Assembly (NCBI RefSeq): GCF_022899245.1
Contig: NZ_JALJAZ010000002.1
Span: forward strand, 186,001 to 250,000
Length of the DNA stretch: 64,000 nucleotides
Reading direction: 5' to 3'
Source: Falsirhodobacter halotolerans
GTDB taxonomy: Bacteria; Pseudomonadota; Alphaproteobacteria; Rhodobacterales; Rhodobacteraceae
In this document: positions 17,178 through 25,460 of the stretch, piece after piece
How the letters are laid out: each line of letters begins with the position of its first letter
How positions within the stretch are numbered: the stretch's first letter is position 1
Program-made: the position numbers and the translations under genes
The notes under the pieces: generated by a model
What the model saw: only the letters and a program-made list of their open reading frames with translations
Database searches by the model: none
Told to the model about the DNA's origin: nothing

Positions 17178-18701
17178 GTGTTCGACTGGGAAGGCGATGG
17201 GTTTCTGCATCTTGTCGAGGGGCGTGTCCGCGACTGTCCCGACCGCATCTATGCGTCCGAATTCACCGAAAGCGGGGTGGTGGCGCATTGTCTGACGGAC
17301 ATCGCCGGGCGGGCGGATGCGTTGGCCGCGGGGCTGGCCGCGCGCGGGATCGGCAAGGGCGACCGCGTCGCCTGCATGATGGACACGCACAGCGATTACC
17401 TGTGTCTGGTGCTGGCCATCGCGCGCCTTGGCGCGATCTGGGTGCCGGTCGGAACGCGGCTTTTGCCCGCCAACCTCAGCTATATCTTTGCCGAGGCGGA
17501 GGTGCAGCTTGTGATCGCCGAGGCGGCGCTTGGCGAGGTCGTGGCGCAGGCGGATCATCGGGATGCGCCCGTCATCCTGCGTCACGGCAGCCTGGCGGAC
17601 GTGTTGGCAGGGGACGGCCCGCCGCCCGCGGTCGCGGTCGATCCGTCCGACATTCTGATGATCAGCTTCACCTCCGGCACCACGGGGCGGCCGAAATCCG
17701 TGCCGGTGACGCACGCGATGATGCGCTTTGCCGCCGAGGCGGCGGCCCGCGCGTCGCAATCGGGCCCGGACGACGTGCTGTATGTGTGGGAGCCGTTCCA
17801 CCATATCGGCGGCGCGCAACTGATCATCCTGCCCTTGATCCGGGATGTGACGCTGGCGCTGACCTCGCGCTTCACCGTGTCGGGGTTCTGGGATCAGGTG
17901 CGCGCCTGCGGGGCCACGCGCATTCACCATCTGGGCGGCATTCTGCAGATGTTGCTGAAACAACCGCCAAGCCCGCGCGACAAGGATCACAAGGTCGGCG
18001 TCGCATGGGGCGGGGGCTGCACGGCGGATGTCTGGGTGGCCTTCGCCGACCGTTTCGGGGTGCGGATGGTCGAAGGCTACGGCATGACCGAAGCCTCCAG
18101 CCTGACAACGATCAACGATGAGGGGCTGCCCGGATATATCGGGCGGGCCCTGCCGTGGTTCGACGTGCGGATCCTTGACCCGGAGGGGCGCGAATGCCCG
18201 CGCGGCACGCGGGGCGAGATCGTCGTCACCCCCATCGGCACGGGGGCGGCGGCGCTGTTCTCGGGCTATCTCAACTCGGCCGACGCCACGCGCGACACGC
18301 TGCGGGGGGGGCGCCTGCACACCGGCGATCAAGGCGAGATGGACGCCGAAGGCCGCGTGAAGTTCCACGGACGGCTGAAGGACACCATCCGCGTCCGGGG
18401 CGAAAACGTCTCGGCCTGGGAAGTGGAGCATGTCATCGAGCAGCATGACGCCGTGGCCGCCTGTGCCGCGATCCCGGTGAAGGCCGAGATCGGAGAGGCC
18501 GACATCAAGCTGTTCATCCAGCTGGCCCCCGACCGCCGGGCCAGCGGGGCCGAGATCTTCGAATGGGCCCGCACCCGTCTCGCCCCGCACCAACTGCCCC
18601 GCCACATCGCCTTCACCCCCGCGTTCGAGCGCACGCCGAGCCAGCGGATCATGAAGCACCTACTCGACGCCACGCCTTCGGGCGACTGGGTCCGCAGCTG
18701 A
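17178..18701 (+). CDS. AMP-forming acyl-CoA synthetase (crotonobetaine/carnitine-CoA ligase-like)
   Basis: 507 residues from a GTG codon at 17178 preceded by CGGAGG, which decides the start. The ANL-superfamily motifs are present: the P-loop FTSGTTGRPKSVPVTH, the GYGMTEAS core motif, the HTGDQG motif and the C-terminal RLKDTIRVRGENVSAWEVE hinge. It activates a carboxylic acid to its CoA thioester with ATP. The partner 13 bp downstream is a crotonase, so the thioester is probably hydrated, isomerised or cleaved. CaiC-like similarity is only a family resemblance; the acid is unknown. Expression is probably repressed by the divergent IclR protein. Confidence 0.87.
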   Translation: MFDWEGDGFLHLVEGRVRDCPDRIYASEFTESGVVAHCLTDIAGRADALAAGLAARGIGKGDRVACMMDTHSDYLCLVLAIARLGAIWVPVGTRLLPANLSYIFAEAEVQLVIAEAALGEVVAQADHRDAPVILRHGSLADVLAGDGPPPAVAVDPSDILMISFTSGTTGRPKSVPVTHAMMRFAAEAAARASQSGPDDVLYVWEPFHHIGGAQLIILPLIRDVTLALTSRFTVSGFWDQVRACGATRIHHLGGILQMLLKQPPSPRDKDHKVGVAWGGGCTADVWVAFADRFGVRMVEGYGMTEASSLTTINDEGLPGYIGRALPWFDVRILDPEGRECPRGTRGEIVVTPIGTGAAALFSGYLNSADATRDTLRGGRLHTGDQGEMDAEGRVKFHGRLKDTIRVRGENVSAWEVEHVIEQHDAVAACAAIPVKAEIGEADIKLFIQLAPDRRASGAEIFEWARTRLAPHQLPRHIAFTPAFERTPSQRIMKHLLDATPSGDWVRS

Positions 18702-18714
18702 AAGGATATCTGCC

Positions 18715-19470
18715 ATGACCGATCACATACTTCAGACGATGGACGGCGCGGTGCTGGTCATCACGTTGAACAAACCGGCCAAGCTGAACGCGTGGGACAA
18801 GCCCATGCGCGACGATCTGGTCACGGCCATCCTGCGCGGATCGCGTGATCCGCAGGTTGAGGCGATCGTGCTGACCGGGGCGGGGGATCGCGCCTTCTGC
18901 GCGGGGCAGGACCTGAACGAGGGCAAGTCCTTCGACGCCGATCGCGCGGAACTTTGGATCGAGGAATGGCGCACGCTCTACAACGTCATCCGCCGTTGCG
19001 AAAAGCCGTTCGTCGCGGCGCTGAACGGGATCGCCGCCGGGTCGGCATTCCAGGTCTCGCTTTTGGCCGATTTCCGCATCGGCCATGCCGGATCGCGCAT
19101 GGGGCAGCCCGAGATCAACCAGGGCATCGCCAGCGCCACCGGGTTCTGGATCCTGCGCGAGATGCTGGGCCTTGCCCGCGCCATCGACCTTGTGCAGACC
19201 GGCCGGATCCTTGAGGCGGAGGAATGCCATCGCCTCGGCCTGATCAACGAGATGGTGCCCCAGCCGGAGGTTCTGTCGCGGGCGGTGGCGTTCGCGCAAG
19301 AACTCGCGGCCAAGCCCAAGCAGGCCTATGCCTTCAACAAGCAGCGCATCTGCGCCGCAACCCAGACCAGCTTTGACGAGACGTTCGAGCTGGCCCGTCA
19401 GATCCACCGCAAGGCGTTCGAGCTGGGGGATACGCAGGCGCAGATGGCCAAGTTCCTGACCCGCAAATGA
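18715..19470 (+). CDS. Enoyl-CoA hydratase/isomerase (crotonase) family protein
   Basis: 251 residues. The first oxyanion-hole segment is AFCAGQDLNEG and the second is GIAAGSAFQVSLLADFRIG, followed by MGQPEINQGI. In classical enoyl-CoA hydratase the two catalytic glutamates lie in the GCEL- and QPE-type motifs. Here the QPE glutamate is kept, but the first is replaced by Gln (AFQVSLLAD). That substitution is more typical of crotonase members with altered chemistry (isomerase, lyase, thioester hydrolase or hydratase-lyase). It forms a two-gene unit with the preceding CoA ligase and ends at a perfect terminator. Confidence 0.85.
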   Translation: MTDHILQTMDGAVLVITLNKPAKLNAWDKPMRDDLVTAILRGSRDPQVEAIVLTGAGDRAFCAGQDLNEGKSFDADRAELWIEEWRTLYNVIRRCEKPFVAALNGIAAGSAFQVSLLADFRIGHAGSRMGQPEINQGIASATGFWILREMLGLARAIDLVQTGRILEAEECHRLGLINEMVPQPEVLSRAVAFAQELAAKPKQAYAFNKQRICAATQTSFDETFELARQIHRKAFELGDTQAQMAKFLTRK

Positions 19471-19472
19471 AG

Positions 19473-19500
19473 AAAGGCGCCGGAGACATCCGGCGCCTTT
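19473..19500. terminator. Intrinsic terminator, perfect 12-bp stem
   Basis: AAAGGCGCCGGA, loop GACA, then the exact complement ending in CTTT. It lies 3 bp after the crotonase stop and 16 bp before the 3' end of the converging binding-protein gene, and has A and T tails on both sides, so it can serve both directions. Confidence 0.85.
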
Positions 19501-19516
19501 CACCCTTGGGTGGGGA

Positions 19517-20350
19517 TCAGAACTCGATCCCTTCGGGGATGGCCGAGGTGTCCATGCCGGCCTGACGGAACCCTTCCATCAGCAGCGGCACGATCGATTG
19601 GTCGGCGCGCTTTTCTTCGCCCCAGGCCTGGATGAAATCGCGCAGGCGCCCGTCGCCATCCTTGCGCAGACCCGCCGCGGCCGGAATGCCGTGTTCCGGC
19701 GTCGGCACGGTATAGCCCGAGAACGCCTGTGGTGCTGTGGAATAGGTTTGCAGGCAGATCGGCAGTTCCTGCACAAGGTAATCGGCGCGGCCGGACTGGA
19801 TGGCCATGACGGATTCGCTGATTTCCTTCAGCGTCATGATGTTGGCGTCGGGCAGGTCGTTCTGGATGAACTGGGTCTGCGCGGTGCCGGTGACCATGGC
19901 GAAGGTCGCGTCATCGGAATTGTAATCGGCCCATTCGGGGCGCGTTTCCGCATTCCGGCCCGCAAGGACGCAATCGGTCATGCGATACAGCGGTCCGGCC
20001 ATGTCCAGCGCCTGCTTGCGCTGTTCCGTCGCGGTCATGCCGGGGAAAATGTCGATCCGGCCGGCCTGAAGGTCCAGCACGACGCTTTGCCACGTGGTTT
20101 CGTGCCATTTCACCGTCAGGGGTTTGCCCATCTCTTCCGACAGGTCGGCAACCATCTGGCGGCAGACGTTCGGGCCATAGCCTTCGTATTCCAACTCTCC
20201 GCCGGTATAGAAAGAGGTCGGCTTGTAGGCGTGGATCCCGCCGCAGACGACTTCGCCCGTGCGTTCGATCTTGTCCCACAGCGCCTCGGACAGGGCGGGG
20301 GTGGCGGCGGTGATCGCAAGGGTGGCGATGGCGGCAAGTCTGATGGTCAT
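19517..20350 (-). CDS. Amino-acid-type ABC transporter substrate-binding protein
   Basis: 277 residues from the ATG at 20350, preceded by AGGGAGA. A Sec signal peptide (MTIRLAAIATLAITAATPALSE) is followed by the SBP_bac_3 domain: TGEVVCGGIHAYKPTS, DLQAGRIDIFPGMTATEQRKQALDM and a C-terminal FIQAWGEEKR. It is the periplasmic receptor for the permease and ATPase encoded divergently at 20638-22045. It resembles the protein at 1513-2337, including a similar PEG-type C-terminal end. The 288-bp divergent region holds two palindromes (20498-20512, 20541-20552). Confidence 0.85.
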   Translation of the reverse strand: MTIRLAAIATLAITAATPALSEALWDKIERTGEVVCGGIHAYKPTSFYTGGELEYEGYGPNVCRQMVADLSEEMGKPLTVKWHETTWQSVVLDLQAGRIDIFPGMTATEQRKQALDMAGPLYRMTDCVLAGRNAETRPEWADYNSDDATFAMVTGTAQTQFIQNDLPDANIMTLKEISESVMAIQSGRADYLVQELPICLQTYSTAPQAFSGYTVPTPEHGIPAAAGLRKDGDGRLRDFIQAWGEEKRADQSIVPLLMEGFRQAGMDTSAIPEGIEF

Positions 20351-20497
20351 TGCATATCTCCCTGACGGTGACGCGGCGCGTTCCAGCCGCTTGATGACAA
20401 GCTTTCCCGCGCCGGGTTCGAAGCGCAAGATTATTTTTCGTGCATGAGCGCATTATATTCACAATCTGGACAATACGGTTTTCAAGCCGCGTCAAGC

Positions 20498-20512
20498 AAT
20501 CGCATAGCGATT
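20498..20512. promoter_or_regulatory. IclR-like operator palindrome AATCGC-ATA-GCGATT
   Basis: A perfect 6-3-6 palindrome in the divergent region between the ABC binding protein (start 20350) and permease (start 20638). It shares an 11/13 core with the palindrome at 17137-17153 beside the IclR gene, aligned on the same centre of symmetry. Confidence 0.5.
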
Positions 20513-20540
20513 AAATAAGTCCGTTTGTCATCCATAAACC

Positions 20541-20552
20541 GATAAGGTTATC
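20541..20552. promoter_or_regulatory. Short palindrome GATAA-GG-TTATC
   Basis: A 5-2-5 perfect inverted repeat 29 bp downstream of the IclR-like palindrome in the same divergent promoter region. It contains TTATC/GATAA, as in the arms of the IclR site at 17137-17153. It may be a second half-site or chance. Confidence 0.3.
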
Positions 20553-20637
20553 TTTAATTCTGGCAATCGGCGGTGGCATGGGGTTAGCTGGAGACCACAT
20601 GCAGCGGCCGTCTGCGCGACGGAGGTGGAGGTTTCGG

Positions 20638-21285
20638 ATGTATGAATTTGACTGGTCGGTCGTCCTGGACGGTGAGTTGTGGCTGCGCGCCGTCGGTGTA
20701 ACGGTCGCCTATGCCTTCGTGACGGCGGTGGCGGGGCTCTTGCTGGGCGTCGTCCTCGGTCTCGTTCTGGTGGCGCGGGTTCCGGGCCTCGACTGGATCG
20801 TCAAGCTCTACATCCACATCTTCCGCTGCACGCCCTTGCTGGTGCAGATCGTCTGGTTCTTCTACGCCTTGCCGATGATCACCGGATACACCTTGCCGGA
20901 CTGGTTCGCGGCGGGCCTTGGTCTCACCCTCTACATGGCGGCCTTCGCGGCGGAGATTTTCCGCGCCGGGGTCATCTCCATCGAAAAGGGGCAGTGGGAG
21001 GCGTCGACCGTCCTCGGCTTTTCCTATGTCACGCGGATGCGCCACATCATCCTGCCGCAGGCCACGCGGCGCATGATCCCGCCCATCGTCAGCCAGGCGA
21101 TCCTGCAGCTGAAGAACACGTCGCTTCTGTCGGTCGTGGCGGTGCCGGACATCATGTATGCGGCGGGCGGGCTGACGATGGCCACCTATCGCCCGCTTGA
21201 GGTCTATACCTTCGCGGCGCTTCTTTATCTGGTCATCCTGACGCCGGTCACGCTGCTGGCCAATCGCTTCGAAATCAAACACTGA
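20638..21285 (+). CDS. Amino-acid ABC transporter permease
   Basis: 215 residues from the ATG at 20638, preceded by the strong ribosome-binding stretch GGAGGTGGAGG. It shows multiple membrane segments and the family hallmark [20 protein letters not shown]. The cytoplasmic coupling loop is [22 protein letters not shown]. Its closest relative in the window is the permease at 2385-3047. With the following ATPase and the divergent binding protein it makes a complete importer. The operon continues into an FMN 2-hydroxyacid dehydrogenase. Confidence 0.88.
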   Translation: MYEFDWSVVLDGELWLRAVGVTVAYAFVTAVAGLLLGVVLGLVLVARVPGLDWIVKLYIHIFRCTPLLVQIVWFFYALPMITGYTLPDWFAAGLGLTLYMAAFAAEIFRAGVISIEKGQWEASTVLGFSYVTRMRHIILPQATRRMIPPIVSQAILQLKNTSLLSVVAVPDIMYAAGGLTMATYRPLEVYTFAALLYLVILTPVTLLANRFEIKH

Positions 21286-21298
21286 AGGGGGGGCGGGC

Positions 21299-22045
21299 AT
21301 GATCAACGTCAGGAACCTGCGCAAGAGTTTCGGCACGCTTGAGGTGCTCAAGGGCATCGACCTGTCGGTGGCGGCGGGCGATGTGGCCGTGCTGATCGGC
21401 CCGTCGGGCTGCGGCAAATCCACCTTGCTGCGCTGTCTGAACCTGTTGGAACCGCCAAGTGCGGGCACGCTGGAAATCGCGGGCCGCCGCGTCGACTTCA
21501 ACGATGGCAAGCGGGTGCGCGAGCGGGAACAGGCGGCCTTTCGCGCGGCGACGGGCATGGTATTCCAAAGCTTCAACCTGTTTCCGCACATGACGGTGTT
21601 GGAGAATGTGATGTCCGGCCCGCTCTTGAACGGTCTGCGCAGCCGGGCGGATGCGCGCGATCTTGCGGTGGCGCTGCTTGACCGTGTGGGGCTGGGGCAT
21701 CGGATCGATCTTTACCCGCGGCAGATTTCCGGCGGGCAGGCGCAGCGTGTGGCCATCGCCCGCGCCCTTGCGCTGGAGCCGGAGGTGATGCTGTTCGACG
21801 AACCGACCTCGGCGCTGGACCCCGAACTGGTGGGCGAGGTGCTGGAGGTGATGCAGTCGCTTGCGCAGGACGGCACCACCATGATCGTCGTGACGCATGA
21901 GATGAGCTTTGCCCGCAATGTGGCCAACCGCGTGGTGTTCCTTGATGGCGGCGTGGTGGTCGAGAACGGACCGCCGGAACAGGTTCTGGACGCGCCGAAA
22001 TCCGACCGCCTGCGCGCCTTCCTGTCCCGGGTGGGGCATGGCTGA
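21299..22045 (+). CDS. Amino-acid ABC transporter ATP-binding protein
   Basis: 248 residues. Walker [10 protein letters not shown], signature [17 protein letters not shown], Walker [15 protein letters not shown] and VTHEM H-loop are intact. The start follows GAAGGGGGGG and the 3' end overlaps the next gene by 8 bp. It powers the importer made with the 20638 permease and the divergently encoded binding protein at 19517-20350. Confidence 0.92.
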   Translation: MINVRNLRKSFGTLEVLKGIDLSVAAGDVAVLIGPSGCGKSTLLRCLNLLEPPSAGTLEIAGRRVDFNDGKRVREREQAAFRAATGMVFQSFNLFPHMTVLENVMSGPLLNGLRSRADARDLAVALLDRVGLGHRIDLYPRQISGGQAQRVAIARALALEPEVMLFDEPTSALDPELVGEVLEVMQSLAQDGTTMIVVTHEMSFARNVANRVVFLDGGVVVENGPPEQVLDAPKSDRLRAFLSRVGHG

Positions 22046-23192
22046 CGCCCCGTTCGGGGATTACGACGAGGCGCGGGCCAAGGCCCGCCGATACCTTCCG
22101 CGCGCGCTGTTCGACTATATCGATCGCGGAACGGAGGGTGAGCGGGCCTTGGCCGCCTTGCGCCAGGGCTTCGATGCGGTTCGGATCGTGCCGCGCGTGT
22201 TGCGGCCCGTCGCGGCCCCCGATATCGGCACGACCCTGATGGGACGCCGATATGCCAGCCCGTTCATCATCGCGCCGACGGCCCTTGCTGGCCTTGTCCG
22301 CCATGACGGAGAGGTGAAGATGGGCCGCGCCGCCGGACAGGCCGGGATCCCCTTTTGCGCGGCGACTCAATCCTCGACCAGCATCGGCGACATCGCCGCC
22401 GGGGCGAGCGGGGCCGAACTGTGGTTTCAGCTTTATGTCTGGCGCGACCGCGCGGAAACCTGGGCGCTTCTGGACAAGGTGGCTGCGGAAGGGGTGGAGA
22501 CGCTGGTCCTGACGGTGGACACCCCGGCCTCGCCGAAGAAGGTCCACAATCTGCGCAACGGTTTCGGCATTCCCTTGCGTCCATCGTGGCGTCTGGGTGT
22601 GGATCTGATGCGGCATCCCGCCTGGACGATCGGGGTGATGGGACGCTACCTTGCGGCGACGGGCCTGCCCGCCTATGCCAATTATCCGGTCGGCGTTGCG
22701 ACTTCCGTGACCTCGGTCCTGTCGGACCCGCGCTTCGCGCTCGATACGCAACTGTCGCTCCGCTTCGTGGGGGAGGTGCGGCGGAGATGGGCGGGGAAGC
22801 TGATCCTCAAGGGCATCCTGCACCCCGACGATGCGCAGGCCGCGTTTGCCGCCGGCTGCGATGCGGTCGTGATCTCCTCTCACGGGGGGCGCAACCATGA
22901 CAGCGCGGTCACGCCGCTTGAGGTGTGCGCCGACATCCGCGCCGCCGTTGGCCCCGGGGCCACGCTGATCGCCGACAGCGGGGTGCGCCGGGGCAGCGAT
23001 GCGGCGAAACTTCTGGCAAGGGGGGCGGATGCGGTGATGCTGGGCCGCGCCCCGCTGTTCGGCCTGGCGGCGGGGGGGGATGCGGGCGCGGCGCGGATGA
23101 TCGCCCTGCTTGAGGAGGAACTGCGCGCCTTTCTCGTCTTCTCGGGAATCTCACGCCTGGGCGATCTTGCACGGGCCGAAATGCGCGCGTGA
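22038..23192 (+). CDS. FMN-dependent alpha-hydroxy-acid dehydrogenase/oxidase (LldD-like)
   Basis: 384 residues from the ATG at 22038, inside the end of the ATPase gene; the ORF extending further upstream is out-of-frame overlap. It is a TIM-barrel flavoprotein with the family lysine in KLILKGIL, the catalytic histidine in [11 protein letters not shown] (commonly SNHGGRQLD), and the phosphate-binding [25 protein letters not shown]. Members oxidise L-lactate, glycolate, mandelate or longer L-2-hydroxy acids to 2-oxo acids. Coupling to an amino-acid-type importer suggests a hydroxy acid of amino-acid-like shape. The histidine-loop variation leaves the substrate open. Confidence 0.87.
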   Translation: MADAPFGDYDEARAKARRYLPRALFDYIDRGTEGERALAALRQGFDAVRIVPRVLRPVAAPDIGTTLMGRRYASPFIIAPTALAGLVRHDGEVKMGRAAGQAGIPFCAATQSSTSIGDIAAGASGAELWFQLYVWRDRAETWALLDKVAAEGVETLVLTVDTPASPKKVHNLRNGFGIPLRPSWRLGVDLMRHPAWTIGVMGRYLAATGLPAYANYPVGVATSVTSVLSDPRFALDTQLSLRFVGEVRRRWAGKLILKGILHPDDAQAAFAAGCDAVVISSHGGRNHDSAVTPLEVCADIRAAVGPGATLIADSGVRRGSDAAKLLARGADAVMLGRAPLFGLAAGGDAGAARMIALLEEELRAFLVFSGISRLGDLARAEMRA

Positions 23193-23209
23193 TGTCCGGT
23201 GGCCGCCCC

Positions 23210-23845
23210 CTAAAGCGGGTCGGCGAGTTCCAGGGTTTTCAGGATATGCGCCTGCATCATGGCGTCCGCCCATCGGCCGTCGCTGTTGGCGATCGCGGCC
23301 ACGATCGACCGATGCTCGGCGCAGCTTCGTCTGATGGCCTGTTCCGAAAAGCGGCTGTAGGTTCGCACGAGCAGGCCCATCGTCATCAAGGGGGCGGCCA
23401 GCTGCTCCAATCGCGCATTGTCCGACATGCGCAGGATGTGAATGTGGAAATCCGAATTCACACCGGCGAACTCGGCCAGATAGGTGGGCGCGTCGTTCAC
23501 GGGCAGCGCTTCCATCCGGTCGCACAACTCCCCCAGGCGTCGCAGATCGGCGGCGTTGGCGCGGTGGGCGGCCAGCGACGCGGCATACCCTTCCAGAACG
23601 GCGCGGATGCCGAACAGATCCGCAAAGGCCTTGCGGTCCCATATGGGCACGATCGCGCCGCTTTTGGCGCGGGCTTGCAGGAAGCCGTCGGCCACAAGCG
23701 CGCGCAACGCCTCGCGCACCGGCGTGCGGCTGACACCGGTGCGCGCGGCGACCAGTTCTTCGGTCAGCCGTTCGCCTTCGGCGAATTCGCCCGCCAGCAC
23801 GGCGTCGCGAATCAGGTCATAGGCTCGGTCCTTGGCCTTCGTCAT
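23210..23845 (-). CDS. GntR-family transcriptional regulator, FCD subfamily
   Basis: 211 residues from the ATG at 23845, which has GAGG at good spacing; two in-frame ATG codons lie up to 21 bases upstream. The N-terminal winged HTH has GERLTEELVAARTGVSRTPVREALRAL, and the all-helical FCD domain contains the metal-binding-type pattern NSDFHIHIL and CAEHRSIVAAI. It diverges from the TRAP operon at 24004, with the palindrome TGTATACA between them, and probably represses that operon. Confidence 0.86.
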   Translation of the reverse strand: MTKAKDRAYDLIRDAVLAGEFAEGERLTEELVAARTGVSRTPVREALRALVADGFLQARAKSGAIVPIWDRKAFADLFGIRAVLEGYAASLAAHRANAADLRRLGELCDRMEALPVNDAPTYLAEFAGVNSDFHIHILRMSDNARLEQLAAPLMTMGLLVRTYSRFSEQAIRRSCAEHRSIVAAIANSDGRWADAMMQAHILKTLELADPL

Positions 23846-23886
23846 CGGCGCCTCTTTCATGAACAAACCACATCTTCATCAATGTT

Positions 23887-23894
23887 TGTATACA
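23887..23894. promoter_or_regulatory. GntR/FCD-type operator candidate TGTATACA
   Basis: A perfect 8-bp palindrome within GTTTGTATACATTAAA, 42 bp upstream of the GntR start. A related near-palindrome AATGTATTCATT lies at 23936-23947. FCD regulators commonly bind short GT-N-AC palindromes of this kind. Confidence 0.45.
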
Positions 23895-24003
23895 TTAAAG
23901 ACCAATTAGGGATTAAAAATTGATATCTACCGAAAAATGTATTCATTCTTGAGGGGCGGAAAGGGAGGAGCCTTTCCCGAAAGCTTACCGAGGGAGGTAA
24001 CAC

Positions 24004-24969
24004 ATGAACAAAGTCCTTGGCACCTGCGCTCTTTTGGCCCTGAGCGCGTTTTCGGCGAAGGCAGAGGTGGTGACGCTGGCCTCCACCGTGCCCGACACCG
24101 GGATCAACACCGTTTTCGTCGATACGTTCACGCAGGAAATGTCCGAGCGTCTGCCCGATTTCGACATCGAGCCGTTTCTTGACGGGACCTTGGGCGCGGA
24201 ACGCGAATTGATCGATCTGGTCAAGCTGGGCGAGACGCAGGTTCATATGGGCGTTATTCATTCGGCGCAGTATTACCCGGAACTGGATGCGACGCTGGTC
24301 CCCTATCTGTTCCCGGATTATCAGACAATCGTCCGTTTCCTGTCCTCGGAAACCGGGGCGCGGCTGGAGGAGGCGCTGGCCGAACGGGGCAACGCCAAAT
24401 TCCTCGGGACCTATTATCAGGGCAGCCGGTGGACCACGTCGAACACGCCCTTCACAACGCTGGAGGAGTTGCAGGGCATCAAGGTCCGTTTGCCGGAAAT
24501 CCCGCTCTGGATCGACATCTGGTCGGGGCTTGGGGTCGTGACGACGCCCATGCCGTCGCCCGAGGTGTTTTCGGGGTTGCAGACCGGGGTCATCGACGCC
24601 CAGGAAAACATGCTCAGCAACATCTGGGGGCGGCGGCTGTTCGAGGTGCAGGATTACCTGATCGATACCCAGCACCAGCAAAGCTATGTCACGGTGATGG
24701 CCAATCTCGACTTCTGGGAGGGGTTGGAGCCCGATCAGCAAGCCGCCCTTCAGGCCTCGGTCGATGCGGCCAGTGCCGCGGCATATGACGCGGCCATCGC
24801 CGAAAACGAGACGTTGGAGCGCGACATTCTCGCATCCGGGGTCGAATTGATCGAACCGTCCCCCGAATTCCGCGAAAAGGCCCTGCCCATCGTCGAGAAG
24901 GTCGCGCGCGCGACCTTGGCCGAGGGCATCTACGAGGCCGCGCAGGCGGTCATCGGCGCGCAGCCATGA
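24004..24969 (+). CDS. TRAP transporter substrate-binding protein (DctP family)
   Basis: 321 residues following a strong GGGAGGTAA site. A Sec signal (MNKVLGTCALLALSAFSAKA) precedes the DctP domain. The conserved carboxylate-binding arginine is expected in the GIKVRLPEIPLWID segment, followed by PMPSPEVFSGLQTGVIDAQEN, a TRAP hallmark. It binds an organic acid in the periplasm for the DctQM membrane unit encoded next. The reading frame overlaps dctQ by 4 bp. Confidence 0.9.
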   Translation: MNKVLGTCALLALSAFSAKAEVVTLASTVPDTGINTVFVDTFTQEMSERLPDFDIEPFLDGTLGAERELIDLVKLGETQVHMGVIHSAQYYPELDATLVPYLFPDYQTIVRFLSSETGARLEEALAERGNAKFLGTYYQGSRWTTSNTPFTTLEELQGIKVRLPEIPLWIDIWSGLGVVTTPMPSPEVFSGLQTGVIDAQENMLSNIWGRRLFEVQDYLIDTQHQQSYVTVMANLDFWEGLEPDQQAALQASVDAASAAAYDAAIAENETLERDILASGVELIEPSPEFREKALPIVEKVARATLAEGIYEAAQAVIGAQP

Positions 24970-25460
24970 GACGCGCGCAGGATTGGATCGCGGCGGCGGC
25001 CGAGGTCGTCGCCAGCCTGTGCTTTGGATTGTTCCTTCTGGCGATCCTGGCGCAGGTCGCCTACCGCTATCTTGGGGTCAACCTGATCTTCAGCGAGGAG
25101 CTGGCCCGCCTGCTCAACGTCTATGTCGTTTTTGTGGGCGTGATCGTCGTGACCCGGTCGGACGGCCATATCCGCATCGATCTGGTCGAACGCGCGCTGG
25201 CGCATCGGCCTGCGCTGTGCCGGGCCATGACCATCGTGCAGCGGGCGCTCAGCCTTGCGTTTCTGCTGCTGGTGGCCTGGGGGGCGTGGCATCTGATGCA
25301 GGGCGGCTGGTCCAGCCGGCTGTCGACGATGCAATACCTCAGCCAGGGGCACATCTACCTTGCGCCCTGTCTGGGGGCCAGCCTGTCGGCGCTGCTGATG
25401 GCGCTGCGCCTGATCGAGGAATGCGCGGGCATCGCCGCCCTGCGGGGGGCCGCGTCATGA
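24966..25460 (+). CDS. TRAP transporter small permease (DctQ family)
   Basis: 164 residues with four predicted membrane helices and the DctQ-type segment RYLGVNLIFSEELARLLNVYVVFVGV. It overlaps dctP (ATGA) upstream and dctM (ATGA) downstream, so translation of the three is coupled. It pairs with DctM as the small membrane subunit of a sodium-driven importer. Confidence 0.88.
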   Translation: MRRAQDWIAAAAEVVASLCFGLFLLAILAQVAYRYLGVNLIFSEELARLLNVYVVFVGVIVVTRSDGHIRIDLVERALAHRPALCRAMTIVQRALSLAFLLLVAWGAWHLMQGGWSSRLSTMQYLSQGHIYLAPCLGASLSALLMALRLIEECAGIAALRGAAS

